Shown piece after piece: positions 26,054-34,465 of a DNA stretch of 64,000 bases; position 1 is the first letter of the stretch, and each line of letters starts with the position of its first letter. The stretch covers positions 558,001 to 622,000 of the forward strand of contig NZ_CP068437.1 in assembly GCF_016757755.1 (NCBI RefSeq), read 5' to 3'. The notes under the pieces were generated by a model. It did no database searches. It saw nothing but the letters and a program-made list of their open reading frames with translations, and had not been told where the DNA came from. This DNA is from Shewanella sp. KX20019. GTDB lineage: Bacteria; Pseudomonadota; Gammaproteobacteria; Enterobacterales; Shewanellaceae. The position numbers and the translations under genes were made by a program.

Positions 26054-27247
26054 ATGAAACTACGTAAACTAGCGCTATTATGCGCACTAATCCCCAGCTT
26101 TTTTGCCTATTCAGGCCAAGAGTATTATGAGGCCCGTAGTGATGCAATGGGCGGCGCTGGTGTTGCCTCGTCTAATAATGAGGGGGCTGCTTTTGTTAAC
26201 CCAGCATTGCTCGGTTTAAATGCACACAAAGATAATTCAGCTGTTTTATTGATGCCGGTGCTCGGTATTGATATGGCCGACAGCGACAATATGATTGATA
26301 AATTTGACTCTCTTATTGATTCATATGATGGCTTGGCCGCTGCTATTGATGCGGGTAACAGTGGCGATATTGATGTTTACCGAGATGATTTGATCCTCGA
26401 TTTAGAATCGCTGAAAGGTACGTCTGCGTACGCCAGTGCCGGTCTTGGTTTTAGCGTGGCGATTCCACATCAAAGAATGCCAATGGCTATTTTCTACAAA
26501 AGTTACGTGAACGCCGTTGGTGTCGCTAACATTGCCCAATCGGATATCGATGCGCTTACAGACTTAGATGTAAATAATCCGCCAGCAGTGACCGACTTAG
26601 CCTCAAATGGCCAAGTGATTGGAGGGGCTGTATCTGATTTAGGAATAGCGTTAAGTTTCCCGCTCTCTATTGTCAATATGCCTATCTCGGTAGGTATATC
26701 ACCAAAGTTCCAGCGCATCGATACGTACAACTATATTGCTAGCGCGAATAATTTTTCTGCCAGTGACTTTGATGATGTTGAATACCGTAACGATGAAACC
26801 AGTTTTAATATCGATGTCGGTGTGGCTATTGAGCCAATCAATGGTTTGGTATTTGGTTTGTCAGGTCGTAACCTTATTAGCCAAGATGTCGATACCATTG
26901 AAGTTGAAGGGCAGAAGTTCACCTATCGCGTTGAGCCTTTGGTGACCGCAGGTGTTGCTTATGACTGGAGTATCTTGACGGTAACAACCGATGTTGATTT
27001 GATTGAAAACAAGAAGTTTAAAGAGCTCGATGGCACGCAGTATTGGCGCCTAGGCGGTGAAGTGCGGGCGTTTGACTGGATGTCATTGCGTGTTGGTTAT
27101 CGCCATGACATGAAAGATTCAACGGCGAACATCTATTCTATTGGTTCTGGTTTTGCCTTTGGTGAGTCATTTTTCTTAGACTTTACAGGGATGTTTGGCA
27201 GTGATGAAGCGATAGGTGGGGTGCTACAAACCTCATATCACTTCTAA
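26054..27247 (+). CDS. TraF-like/FadL-like outer-membrane protein (PF13729 type)
   Basis: A 397-residue protein with a Sec signal (residues 1-20). It opens with EARSDAMGGAGVASSNNEGAAFVNPALL, the hallmark of the FadL/TraF_2-like outer-membrane family, and ends in YHF as barrel proteins do. A long beta-rich body includes an Asp-rich insertion (about 75-118). It is often annotated conjugal transfer protein TraF because of a family name, but no conjugation genes are present, so a transport or envelope role is more likely. The RBS is AAGGGCGG. A hairpin terminator for it lies inside the opposite tauE gene. Confidence 0.75.
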   Translation: MKLRKLALLCALIPSFFAYSGQEYYEARSDAMGGAGVASSNNEGAAFVNPALLGLNAHKDNSAVLLMPVLGIDMADSDNMIDKFDSLIDSYDGLAAAIDAGNSGDIDVYRDDLILDLESLKGTSAYASAGLGFSVAIPHQRMPMAIFYKSYVNAVGVANIAQSDIDALTDLDVNNPPAVTDLASNGQVIGGAVSDLGIALSFPLSIVNMPISVGISPKFQRIDTYNYIASANNFSASDFDDVEYRNDETSFNIDVGVAIEPINGLVFGLSGRNLISQDVDTIEVEGQKFTYRVEPLVTAGVAYDWSILTVTTDVDLIENKKFKELDGTQYWRLGGEVRAFDWMSLRVGYRHDMKDSTANIYSIGSGFAFGESFFLDFTGMFGSDEAIGGVLQTSYHF

Positions 27248-27270
27248 ACATGGTTTACTTGAGCGTTAGG

Positions 27271-27999
27271 TTAACTAAGTTCGATAATCGACTTAACTGT
27301 TAAGATAAGTGCACTGAAACTACATAAGACCAGAGTAAAAACTCTGGTTTTTTGTTTATCGACTCTACCGACCAATCTACCGGCAACTGCATAACCCAAT
27401 ATTACAGAGGGCAATAGCATTAATGATGCCCACAAATGTTCAGGCTTTAATAGCCCTGCAAATCCTAAAATGGCCAATGCAATCATAGAACTAAATATGA
27501 AGAAGGCTGATAGGGCCGCTCTAAATTGACCGGCATCTTTACCTGCGAGCAATATCGCCAGCGGTGGTCCACCTATGGCAGCAATGTTGCCAAAAATGCC
27601 AGAGAGAACCCCTGCAATAAACAGGCTTAAACGGTTAACCGAAATATTAAACTTCAGCAAGCTAAAGCCAACGGCGATCGCCACGGTAAGGGCTATTGCC
27701 AGCCCTAGAATAGGCTGAGGGGCTATCAATATAAGCATAGCGCCTAAGATCCCACCCGGAATGCGCCCCAGTAGCGCATATTGCAACCCATTGAACTCAA
27801 GCTGCCCACGCTCTCTAAAAAGCGTTAATACGGCCGTAGAGAAACCCATCATAATGACTGATGCTGGCACTAGCGAGGGTTCGATAATATATAACAGTGG
27901 ACTGGCGATGATAGCTAAACCAAAGCCAATTAGACTCTGTGTTAATGCACCACAAAATATAATGATAGAGGCGAAAATAAGCGTGTTTGGGTCTAGCAT
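27271..27999 (-). CDS. TauE/SafE-family permease
   Basis: A 242-residue membrane protein with about eight hydrophobic segments. The two-repeat layout of the TauE/SafE (DUF81) family is seen: SLIGFGLAIIASPLL near residue 20 and the matching second-half segment GIFGNIAAIGGPPLAILL near 140. Members export sulfite, sulfoacetate or other small organic anions; the substrate here is unknown. It is convergent with the TraF-like gene (23 bp apart) and follows the metJ terminator, so it has its own promoter in the 28000-28030 region. Confidence 0.85.
   Translation of the reverse strand: MLDPNTLIFASIIIFCGALTQSLIGFGLAIIASPLLYIIEPSLVPASVIMMGFSTAVLTLFRERGQLEFNGLQYALLGRIPGGILGAMLILIAPQPILGLAIALTVAIAVGFSLLKFNISVNRLSLFIAGVLSGIFGNIAAIGGPPLAILLAGKDAGQFRAALSAFFIFSSMIALAILGFAGLLKPEHLWASLMLLPSVILGYAVAGRLVGRVDKQKTRVFTLVLCSFSALILTVKSIIELS
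27329..27353 (+). terminator. Terminator of the TraF-like gene, embedded in tauE coding sequence
   Basis: ACCAGAGT-AAAA-ACTCTGGT followed by six T on the plus strand, 82 bp after the TraF-like stop. The same bases encode residues near the C-terminus of the TauE permease on the minus strand (around KTRVFTLV). Confidence 0.8.
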
Positions 28000-28033
28000 T
28001 TAGCTACCTGTGGATCTTTTTTCGCGAACGAAA

Positions 28034-28067
28034 GCAAACAAGGACCGCTATAGCGGTCCTTGTTTGC
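28034..28067. terminator. Terminator after metJ
   Basis: A perfect 34-bp palindrome centred on GGACCGCTATAGCGGTCC with arms extending to GCAAACA/TGTTTGC. It lies 16 bp after the metJ stop on the minus strand. Confidence 0.8.
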
Positions 28068-28082
28068 ACATACTTAGCCTGT

Positions 28083-28397
28083 CTACTCTAGCTCTTCCCA
28101 CTCAATGCCCATCTCATCCATCAAGCGTTTAACTTCCGCAGGCATGCTATCAGGCTTATCTTTTGAAAGATCACCATCATTTGGCAGCGGTTGTCCTGTG
28201 TAAGCGTGTAGAAACGCCTCACAGAGTAATTCGCTATTGGTGGCATGACGTAAGTTATTCACTTGGCGGCGTGTACGCTCATCGGTAAGCACCTTGAGTA
28301 CTTTCAAAGGAATAGAGACAGTAATTTTTTTTACTTGCTCATTCTTTTTTCCGTGTTCAGCATATGGGCTGATATAATCGCCGTTCCACTCAGTCAT
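28083..28397 (-). CDS. metJ: Methionine repressor MetJ
   Basis: A ribbon-helix-helix repressor that binds tandem 8-bp met boxes with S-adenosylmethionine as corepressor. From MTEWNGDYISPY the protein is 104 residues, matching E. coli MetJ (about 105). It contains KKITVSIPLKVLKVL, the beta-ribbon/DNA-contact segment, and RRQVNNLRHATNSELLCEAF, near-identical to the family. I chose ATG 28397 because it aligns with known MetJ and follows GGTGAG; an in-frame ATG 20 codons upstream (28457) gives an extension not seen in the family. Divergent from metB with MetJ boxes between. Confidence 0.95.
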   Translation of the reverse strand: MTEWNGDYISPYAEHGKKNEQVKKITVSIPLKVLKVLTDERTRRQVNNLRHATNSELLCEAFLHAYTGQPLPNDGDLSKDKPDSMPAEVKRLMDEMGIEWEELE

Positions 28398-28504
28398 TGA
28401 CTCACCTGTAATTTTTAAATTCGGGGCAGATTTTAACCCCTTATGCAGCACAGTCAAATTATTGCCTCTATTTTATGACAAATGCAAATAGATTTCTAAA
28501 TGCT

Positions 28505-28575
28505 TGGACGTCTAAACGGCCAAAAGTGATTGACTAGGGTGAATTGCTTAGGTACATTTAGACGTCCAGACATCC
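28505..28575. promoter_or_regulatory. MetJ boxes between metJ and metB
   Basis: Two clusters of 8-mers like AGACGTCT: GGACGTCT-AAACGGCC at 28505-28520 and GTACATTT-AGACGTCC-AGACATCC at 28552-28575. MetJ binds such boxes in tandem. The position, between the divergent metJ and metB starts, implies autoregulation of metJ and repression of metB-metL. Confidence 0.85.
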
Positions 28576-28607
28576 CTAATAAGAAAATCTAGCAAGAGGA
28601 GTAGTAC

Positions 28608-29768
28608 ATGACCGAGCGTAAACTAGCCACTGTAGCTGTGCGCCAAGGCATCGAGTCCGATAGCCAACATGGTGCGGTTGTACCTCCGATCTATCTTTCT
28701 ACAAACTATTCTTTTGATGGTCACAAAAATCCTAGAGATTTCGATTATAGCCGCTCAGGCAACCCCACTCGTTCAATCTTAGGCGATGCTATCGCTGAAC
28801 TCGAAAAAGGTTGTACAGGGGTAGTGACTTGTACTGGAATGGCAGCCATAACTTTAGTGACTAGTTTACTTGGTCCCGATGACCTGTTGGTGGTACCTCA
28901 TGATTGTTATGGTGGTAGTTATCGTTTATTTGTCAATCTGGCGAAGAAAGGTCAGTTCAAACTTGAGGTCGTTGACCAAACCGATACAGCGGCATTGGCT
29001 ATAGCCATTGCTAGAAAGCCTAAAATGGTGTGGCTAGAAACGCCGTCAAATCCACTGTTACGGGTTGTTGATATTGAAGCAATAAGTGCTGCTAGCCACG
29101 AAGTGGGTGCACTCGTGGTCGTTGATAACACTTTCCTGTCACCAATCTTGCAACAACCCTTACTACTTGGTGCCGATATCGTGATTCATTCGACCACCAA
29201 ATATATCAATGGCCACAGTGATGTCGTCGGTGGTGCTGTGGTGGCGAAAGACGCTGAGCTGGGCGAGTTGTTGCATTGGTGGTCAAATACTTTAGGTCTG
29301 ACGGGCGGTGCATTCGATAGTTATCTTACATTGCGCGGAATTCGAACACTTGCGGTAAGAATTCGCGAACATCAGGCGAATGCGCAGCGGATCCTTGATA
29401 CTCTTACCCGTCATCGCGCAGTAGAAAAAGTTTACTACCCAGGGCTTAAAGATCACCCTGGTCATGAAATTGCTGCTAAGCAGCAAAAAGGCTTCGGTGC
29501 GATGCTCAGCTTTGAATTAAGAGGCGGTGAAGAGCAATTAGTCGCTTTCTTAAAAAATCTTAATTATTTCTCTGTTGCAGAAAGCCTCGGAGGAGTAGAG
29601 AGTCTAGTGGCAGTGCCTGCGACCATGACGCATCGAGCGATGGATCCTGAAGCACGTGCTCAAGCAGGGGTTAAAGACACCTTAATCCGTCTTTCTGTTG
29701 GTATCGAAGATGCTGATGATCTTGTTGCCGATATTGAAGCTGCACTCAATGCAGCTGTCGCTTGTTAA
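28608..29768 (+). CDS. metB: Cystathionine gamma-synthase
   Basis: A PLP enzyme that joins O-succinylhomoserine and cysteine to give cystathionine, the transsulfuration step to methionine. It has 386 residues, the same length as E. coli MetB. It has the opening ATVAVRQGI..D..HGAVVPPIYLSTNY, the cofactor lysine in STTKYINGHSDVVGG (about 198), YSRSGNPTR near the N-terminus and SLGGVESL in the C-terminal domain. The RBS is AGAGGAG. metL starts 16 bp downstream, so the two form an operon under the MetJ boxes. Confidence 0.95.
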   Translation: MTERKLATVAVRQGIESDSQHGAVVPPIYLSTNYSFDGHKNPRDFDYSRSGNPTRSILGDAIAELEKGCTGVVTCTGMAAITLVTSLLGPDDLLVVPHDCYGGSYRLFVNLAKKGQFKLEVVDQTDTAALAIAIARKPKMVWLETPSNPLLRVVDIEAISAASHEVGALVVVDNTFLSPILQQPLLLGADIVIHSTTKYINGHSDVVGGAVVAKDAELGELLHWWSNTLGLTGGAFDSYLTLRGIRTLAVRIREHQANAQRILDTLTRHRAVEKVYYPGLKDHPGHEIAAKQQKGFGAMLSFELRGGEEQLVAFLKNLNYFSVAESLGGVESLVAVPATMTHRAMDPEARAQAGVKDTLIRLSVGIEDADDLVADIEAALNAAVAC

Positions 29769-29783
29769 TTAAAGGGGTTTAAG

Positions 29784-32177
29784 ATGGCACGTTGTCACTT
29801 ACATAAATTTGGTGGCTCCAGTTTAGCTGACGCAGACTGCTATCGTCGCGTTGCACATATTCTCCTGACTCATGGTCACAGTGACGATCTTGTGGTGGTT
29901 TCTGCGGCAGGAAAAAGCACTAACTTTCTATATCGATTGCTGGAACTGAGCACCACAAAGCAGTTGTGGCAAGAAGAGTTACAAACGCTGATTAGTTTTC
30001 AACAAAGACTGATAGAGCAGTTACTGTCGAATGAGCAAGCTCGATCGTTAAGAGAGCGCCTGTCAAACGATAAAGCGCAGCTGATCAGCTTGTTATCATT
30101 AGCACCTATCAACGATTACCAAAGTAGCCAAGTGGTTAGTTTTGGTGAGCGTTGGTCATCACGCTTGCTGGCAGCTTTATTGCGAGAGTCAAGTGTGGCA
30201 GCGTCTGATGTGGATGCGCGTACCTTGCTGATTGCCGATGAAGGCGCTGTGCCGCAGATCCGCTTGCAAGACTCTCGTCAAAGAGTGCAAACCCTGATTG
30301 AAGCCCACCCCAATGAACGGCTGATTATCACTGGTTTTATCTGTGCCAATGACAAGGGTGACACTTTATTATTAGGCCGAAATGGCTCCGACTTTAGTGC
30401 TACGCTCATTGCTAGCTTAGCGGATATTGAGCGGGTAACAATTTGGACTGATGTTGAAGGTGTATTTAACGCAGATCCTAATAAGATTAACGATGCTAAG
30501 CTACTGAGCAGCTTATCATTAGACGAGGCTAATCGTCTGGCACATTTAGGCTCGCCTGTACTGCACAACCGTACCCTGCAGCCGCTGTTTGATACTGACG
30601 TGAGCCTTGCTGTACGCTCAAGCTATGCGTCACATACCGACTTTACCTTAATTGCGCCTAAAAGCTCCTCTGCTAGTGCGCCCGTCGTGACCAATCTCAA
30701 CAGCGTATCACTGTTTAATATTCAGTTGGATGGCGCTTTCTCTACATTGCTCAATTTGTTAACTGATTCGGGATTATACCCCCTAGCGCATTGGTCGCTT
30801 GGGAAAAAGCGCGTTGAACTCACCGTTACTTTAGAGAATCAAAAGCAAGTGCAAGCGCTGCTCGATGCTAATAGTGAAGCGTTAGGCATTACGGATCTTA
30901 AAATTAGAGACGATTATGGTCTTGTAGCGTTAGTCAGTGCCGATGCGGATCTTTATCGCCGCGGTTTTGCCAGATTACTCAGCCGTAATGCTCGTCCGCT
31001 GTTTAATGACGGCATGAGCTTAGTGACGTTAGTACCCCAATCACAGGTAAACCTGTTGACTCAGAAAGTACATCGTCGCTGTGCAGGCCCACGCAAGCGT
31101 ATTGGCGTATTGCTCTTGGGGGTAGGTAACATAGGTGAAGCTTGGATAGAGCTATTTAACGGTGCCAGAGCAGCTTTAAATAAAGAGCTTGAGGCCAGTG
31201 TTGACCTTGTCGGGCTCGTTAGCTCTCGCAAAGCGCTAGTTAGCGATACGGGGATTGCACTGGATTCATGGAAGGCGGTATTTGAGCGAGATGCATCGCC
31301 TTGGCAGTACGGTCACTTGTTTGAAGAGCTACAAGGGCTTGAGTGTGATGAAGTTGTCGCGCTTGATATTAGTGCCAGTGCAGATCTAACTCTGCAATAT
31401 CCGGAGTTTTTTGCCCGCGGTATTCATGTTGTCAGTGCCAATAAGCTCGCAGGTTCTGGGCCATTGCCTTTTTATCGCGAGTTAAAGTTACAGCTGGGTA
31501 ATCGTCGCTTGTTTTGGCGTTATAACGCCAGTTGTGGAGCCGGGCTGCCGGTACAGCATGCCATTAATGATCTGCATAACAGTGGTGATAGTATTGAAGC
31601 CGTAGGCGGCATATTCTCAGGTACCTTGTGTTGGTTATTTGAAAATTATGATGCGGCTAAACCCTTTTCAGAGCTCGTGGTTGAAGCACGGGGGCTGGGG
31701 ATCACTGAGCCGGATCCGCGCGATGATTTATCGGGTCGAGATATGCAGCGTAAATTGCTTATTTTGGCCCGCGAGATTGGCTTAGAGATCGAACTTGAAG
31801 ATATCGAGCTTAAGTCATTGGTGCCTAAGCACCTTGCAGAGCTGCCGTTAGCGCAGTTTTTATCGCGTATCGATGAGTTAGATGAAGATATGTTGCAGCA
31901 GTATTTAGCCGCAGTCGAGCAAGATAAAGTGCTTAGGTACGTCGCAGCGCTAGATAGAGTCGACGGTAAACTAAAGGCTGAAGTGAGTCTGCAATGGGTT
32001 GATAACAGTCATCCTTATGCCAACTTAACCCCTGGCGATAATGTGTTTGTTATTCGCAGTAAGTTCTACCAAGACAATCCGCTGATTATTCGTGGACCAG
32101 GAGCTGGAAGACAGGTGACAGCCGCCGCGGTGCAATCAGATTTAGCCCATATATGCCGAGACTTACTGCAAGAGTAG
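29784..32177 (+). CDS. metL: Bifunctional aspartokinase II/homoserine dehydrogenase II
   Basis: A 797-residue fusion that carries out the first and third steps from aspartate to homoserine. The kinase part begins with HKFGGSSLAD (residues 6-15) and includes GRNGSDFSATLIA (about 198) and WTDVEGVF. A weak regulatory middle follows. The dehydrogenase starts with the NAD(P) motif LLGVGNIGEAW (about 446) and includes SANKLAGSG and FSGTLCWLF. The length fits E. coli MetL (810). It lies directly behind metB and shares its MetJ control. The isoform is inferred from its pairing with metB. Confidence 0.93.
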   Translation: MARCHLHKFGGSSLADADCYRRVAHILLTHGHSDDLVVVSAAGKSTNFLYRLLELSTTKQLWQEELQTLISFQQRLIEQLLSNEQARSLRERLSNDKAQLISLLSLAPINDYQSSQVVSFGERWSSRLLAALLRESSVAASDVDARTLLIADEGAVPQIRLQDSRQRVQTLIEAHPNERLIITGFICANDKGDTLLLGRNGSDFSATLIASLADIERVTIWTDVEGVFNADPNKINDAKLLSSLSLDEANRLAHLGSPVLHNRTLQPLFDTDVSLAVRSSYASHTDFTLIAPKSSSASAPVVTNLNSVSLFNIQLDGAFSTLLNLLTDSGLYPLAHWSLGKKRVELTVTLENQKQVQALLDANSEALGITDLKIRDDYGLVALVSADADLYRRGFARLLSRNARPLFNDGMSLVTLVPQSQVNLLTQKVHRRCAGPRKRIGVLLLGVGNIGEAWIELFNGARAALNKELEASVDLVGLVSSRKALVSDTGIALDSWKAVFERDASPWQYGHLFEELQGLECDEVVALDISASADLTLQYPEFFARGIHVVSANKLAGSGPLPFYRELKLQLGNRRLFWRYNASCGAGLPVQHAINDLHNSGDSIEAVGGIFSGTLCWLFENYDAAKPFSELVVEARGLGITEPDPRDDLSGRDMQRKLLILAREIGLEIELEDIELKSLVPKHLAELPLAQFLSRIDELDEDMLQQYLAAVEQDKVLRYVAALDRVDGKLKAEVSLQWVDNSHPYANLTPGDNVFVIRSKFYQDNPLIIRGPGAGRQVTAAAVQSDLAHICRDLLQE

Positions 32178-32210
32178 TGTAGCTAATCGAGCGATAGCGA
32201 ATTAATAATA

Positions 32211-32244
32211 AGTGCGTTCCAGTTACTGGAATGCACTTTTTTTA
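32211..32244 (+). terminator. Terminator of metB-metL
   Basis: AGTGCGTTCCAG pairs with CTGGAATGCACT (one G-T pair), loop of three, followed by seven T. It lies 34 bp after the metL stop. Confidence 0.88.
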
Positions 32245-32369
32245 TGGCTTTGATTTATCGCTGTGTTCCATCTAGAACAAGTAACTGCTGCATTGCTTTA
32301 CTGTCTCAAGAAAAAAACTCACTTGGCTGCTTTTTACACTTGACTTCAATCTCAGTTTCTCTAGTATAT

Positions 32370-32393
32370 GGACATATAGACGTCCAAACGTCT
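32370..32393. promoter_or_regulatory. MetJ boxes upstream of metF
   Basis: Three contiguous 8-mers, GGACATAT-AGACGTCC-AAACGTCT, fit the tandem met-box pattern. They end 45 bp before the metF start, in the promoter region. Confidence 0.85.
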
Positions 32394-32438
32394 ATACCGA
32401 GATTGCGAGACTAACGAGTTGAAGTAGAGGAAATAGAA

Positions 32439-33329
32439 ATGGGCTTTCACCATGCACAACATGCGACATCATTGAATCAGAGCTTATCTGAGCTTAGAGA
32501 TGATATTAACGTTTCTTTTGAATTCTTTCCGCCTTCAACTCCTGAGATGGAAAAGCTGTTGTGGAACTCTATTCGTCGCCTTGAACCACTGAACCCTAAG
32601 TTTGTGTCAGTTACTTACGGTGCAAACTCGGGAGTTCGAGATCGTACCCATGGCGTGATTGAGCGAATTCAAAAAGAGACCGACTTGGTTGCCGCACCAC
32701 ACTTAACGCTGGTTGATGCGAGTGATGAAGAGCTCAAGGAGCTGGCCAAACACTATTGGAATAGCGGCATTCGTGACATTGTTGCACTGCGTGGTGATTT
32801 ACCGGAGGGCAGCGCGAAGCCAACTCGTTTCGCCAATGATCTCGTGCGTCTTTTACGCTCAGTGGCAGACTTTGATATTTCCGTTGCGGCTTACCCAGAA
32901 GTGCACCCTGATGCCACTAATGCTCAGGCGGATCTCATCCATCTTAAAAAGAAAATCGACGCCGGTGCTAATCGTGCTATCACTCAGTTCTTTTTTGATG
33001 TTGAATCCTATCTGCGTTTCCGTGACCGCTGCGCTGCAGCAGGAATCGATGCTGAGATTGTCCCGGGAATTTTGCCAGTGACAAACTTTAACCAGACTAA
33101 GCGTTTTGCGGCCATGACTAACGTATCCATTCCTGGTTGGTTACACCGTCAATTTGAAGGCTTAGAAGATGATGCGATAACGCGACAAATGGTTGGGGCT
33201 AACGTGGCGATCGATATGGTTAAAGTGTTGGCTCGGGAAGGGGTAAAAGATTTCCATTTCTATACGCTAAACCGTGCCGAACTAACCTATGCGATTTGCC
33301 ATACATTAGGTGTTCGCCCTGGTAAGTAA
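32439..33329 (+). CDS. metF: Methylenetetrahydrofolate reductase
   Basis: A flavoprotein that makes 5-methyltetrahydrofolate, the methyl donor for methionine synthesis. It has 296 residues, as in E. coli. Family motifs: VSFEFFPPSTPEME near the N-terminus, VSVTYGA, LTLVDAS, IVALRGDLP, AAYPEVHPDA (folate region), AITQFFFD and PGILPVTNF. It begins after RBS GAGGA and is preceded by MetJ boxes. Its last 118 bp are repeated twice just downstream. The gene itself is complete and its C-terminus (HTLGVRPGK) looks normal. Confidence 0.95.
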   Translation: MGFHHAQHATSLNQSLSELRDDINVSFEFFPPSTPEMEKLLWNSIRRLEPLNPKFVSVTYGANSGVRDRTHGVIERIQKETDLVAAPHLTLVDASDEELKELAKHYWNSGIRDIVALRGDLPEGSAKPTRFANDLVRLLRSVADFDISVAAYPEVHPDATNAQADLIHLKKKIDAGANRAITQFFFDVESYLRFRDRCAAAGIDAEIVPGILPVTNFNQTKRFAAMTNVSIPGWLHRQFEGLEDDAITRQMVGANVAIDMVKVLAREGVKDFHFYTLNRAELTYAICHTLGVRPGK

Positions 33330-33630
33330 GTTGTAGATCAAGCGCTAACGTTGCAGATATTGGATATGGTTAACGTGTTGGCTCGGGAAGGGGTAAAAGA
33401 TTTCCACTTCTATACGCTAAACCGTGCCGAACTGACCTATGCGATTTGCCATACATTAGGTGTTCGCCCTGGTAAGTAAGTTGTGGATCAAGCGCTAACG
33501 TTGCAGATATTGGATATGGTTAATACGTTGGCTCGGGAAGGGGTAAAAGATTTCCATTTCTATACGCTAAACCGTGCCGAACTAACCTATGCGATTTGCC
33601 ATACATTAGGTGTTCGCCCTGGTAAGTAAG
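33213..33630 (+). repeat. Tandem 150-bp repeat made from the metF 3' end (2.8 copies)
   Basis: The unit is the last 118 bp of metF plus 32 bp of spacer. Copy 1 is 33213-33362 (includes the real metF end), copy 2 is 33363-33512, and copy 3 is 33513-33630 without the spacer. Copies 2 and 3 keep the metF frame and stop codon (VLAREGVKDFHFYTLNRAEL or close, ending GVRPGK). They differ by a few bases: AAAGTG, AACGTG and AATACG near the start, and CATTTC against CACTTC. Each extra copy could encode a 37-residue fragment from an internal ATG (33366 or 33516), but no RBS is seen. Confidence 0.93.
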
Positions 33631-33651
33631 CCTTTTTAGTTTAGCGTGAAT

Positions 33652-33687
33652 AAACCAATAGCCTACTAGTTAGTCTATTGGTTTTTT
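33652..33687 (+). terminator. Terminator after the metF repeats
   Basis: AAACCAATAG pairs with CTATTGGTTT around a 13-base loop, followed by T residues. It lies 22 bp after the last repeat copy. Confidence 0.75.
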
Positions 33688-33757
33688 ACTAAATGGACTT
33701 CGTTAATAGGAGTCCTTTTTGTTACATTAATAGTTCGCTGAGATAAAAGGGGATTTT

Positions 33758-34126
33758 ATGACACAAACACATAGCGCTAGTTGTCATTGCGGGGCGGTTA
33801 AGTTATCGCTTAATCTACCTGATGGCGTTACCGATTTACGCCGTTGTGATTGCTCTATGTGCCAGCGCCGCGGCACTATAGTGGCCTCAGCTGATCTTGA
33901 CGGCCTAAAAGTGGTTGCAGGCAAAGATAAGCTATCGTGCTATCAATTCAATACGCTTACCGCTAAACACTATTTTTGCAGTATTTGTGGAATATATACC
34001 CATCATCAAAGGCGCTCTAATCCGAATCAGTTTGGGGTGAATGTTGGCTGTATCGAGGGCGTTAACCCGTATGAGCTAACCAATGTAGCGATAGTCGATG
34101 GGGTTAATCATCCTGCAGACCGATGA
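33758..34126 (+). CDS. GFA/CENP-V family zinc-binding protein
   Basis: A 122-residue protein of the glutathione-dependent formaldehyde-activating enzyme fold. The zinc-site cysteines are clear: SCHCG (residues 9-12), CDCSMCQRRG (about 30-39) and CSICG (about 75-79). Typical segments such as YQFNTLTAKHYFC and FGVNVGCIEG are present. The true reaction of most family members is unknown; glutathione-formaldehyde adduct formation is known for a few. The RBS is AAGGGG. It is followed 15 bp later by a CWC-family gene, so the two cysteine-rich proteins are probably cotranscribed. Confidence 0.85.
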   Translation: MTQTHSASCHCGAVKLSLNLPDGVTDLRRCDCSMCQRRGTIVASADLDGLKVVAGKDKLSCYQFNTLTAKHYFCSICGIYTHHQRRSNPNQFGVNVGCIEGVNPYELTNVAIVDGVNHPADR

Positions 34127-34141
34127 GGAAAACATAATACA

Positions 34142-34387
34142 ATGAAATCAGATCCTTCTACTTGTCCGCGGTGTCAGTCTCAAAATGGCTGTGCAATATT
34201 GCAGGGTAAGAGCATTGAGCTGTGTTGGTGTCATACACAAGCATTCCCATCGAAGACAGTACTTGCTAACGCTATAAGTGCTGGGGGAGCGAGTTATTTA
34301 TTGGAGAATAAGTCCTGTCTCTGTCAGGCATGTATCAAAGCCTTGAAGCTGGAAGAGAAAAATCGACAATATAAAAGGGTCGATTAA
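34142..34387 (+). CDS. Cysteine-rich CWC family protein
   Basis: An 81-residue protein with CPRCQSQNGCAI near the N-terminus, a CWC motif (LCWCHTQAFP, about 28) and C-terminal CLCQACI. This matches the small cysteine-rich CWC family, probably metal binding; function unknown. The RBS is GAGG. It is the second gene of a pair with the GFA-family gene. Confidence 0.8.
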   Translation: MKSDPSTCPRCQSQNGCAILQGKSIELCWCHTQAFPSKTVLANAISAGGASYLLENKSCLCQACIKALKLEEKNRQYKRVD

Positions 34388-34440
34388 AGCGGGTTACAGC
34401 TCGGTATAACAGGATGTTGCCACTGAAAATCAGATAACAA

Positions 34441-34464
34441 AAAAGGAGCCAGTGGCTCCTTTTT
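34441..34464. terminator. Terminator after the CWC gene
   Basis: AAAAGGAGCC-AGT-GGCTCCTTTT with A-run before and T-run after; can act on both strands. It lies 53 bp after the CWC stop. Confidence 0.88.
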
Positions 34465-34465
34465 T

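Noticed and set aside
26054..27247. Conjugation function for the TraF-like gene
   Set aside because: The name derives from a family label; no other conjugation genes are nearby and the protein looks like an outer-membrane barrel.
28398..28457. Longer MetJ start at 28457
   Set aside because: The 20 extra residues do not match MetJ proteins; ATG 28397 has an RBS and aligns with the family.
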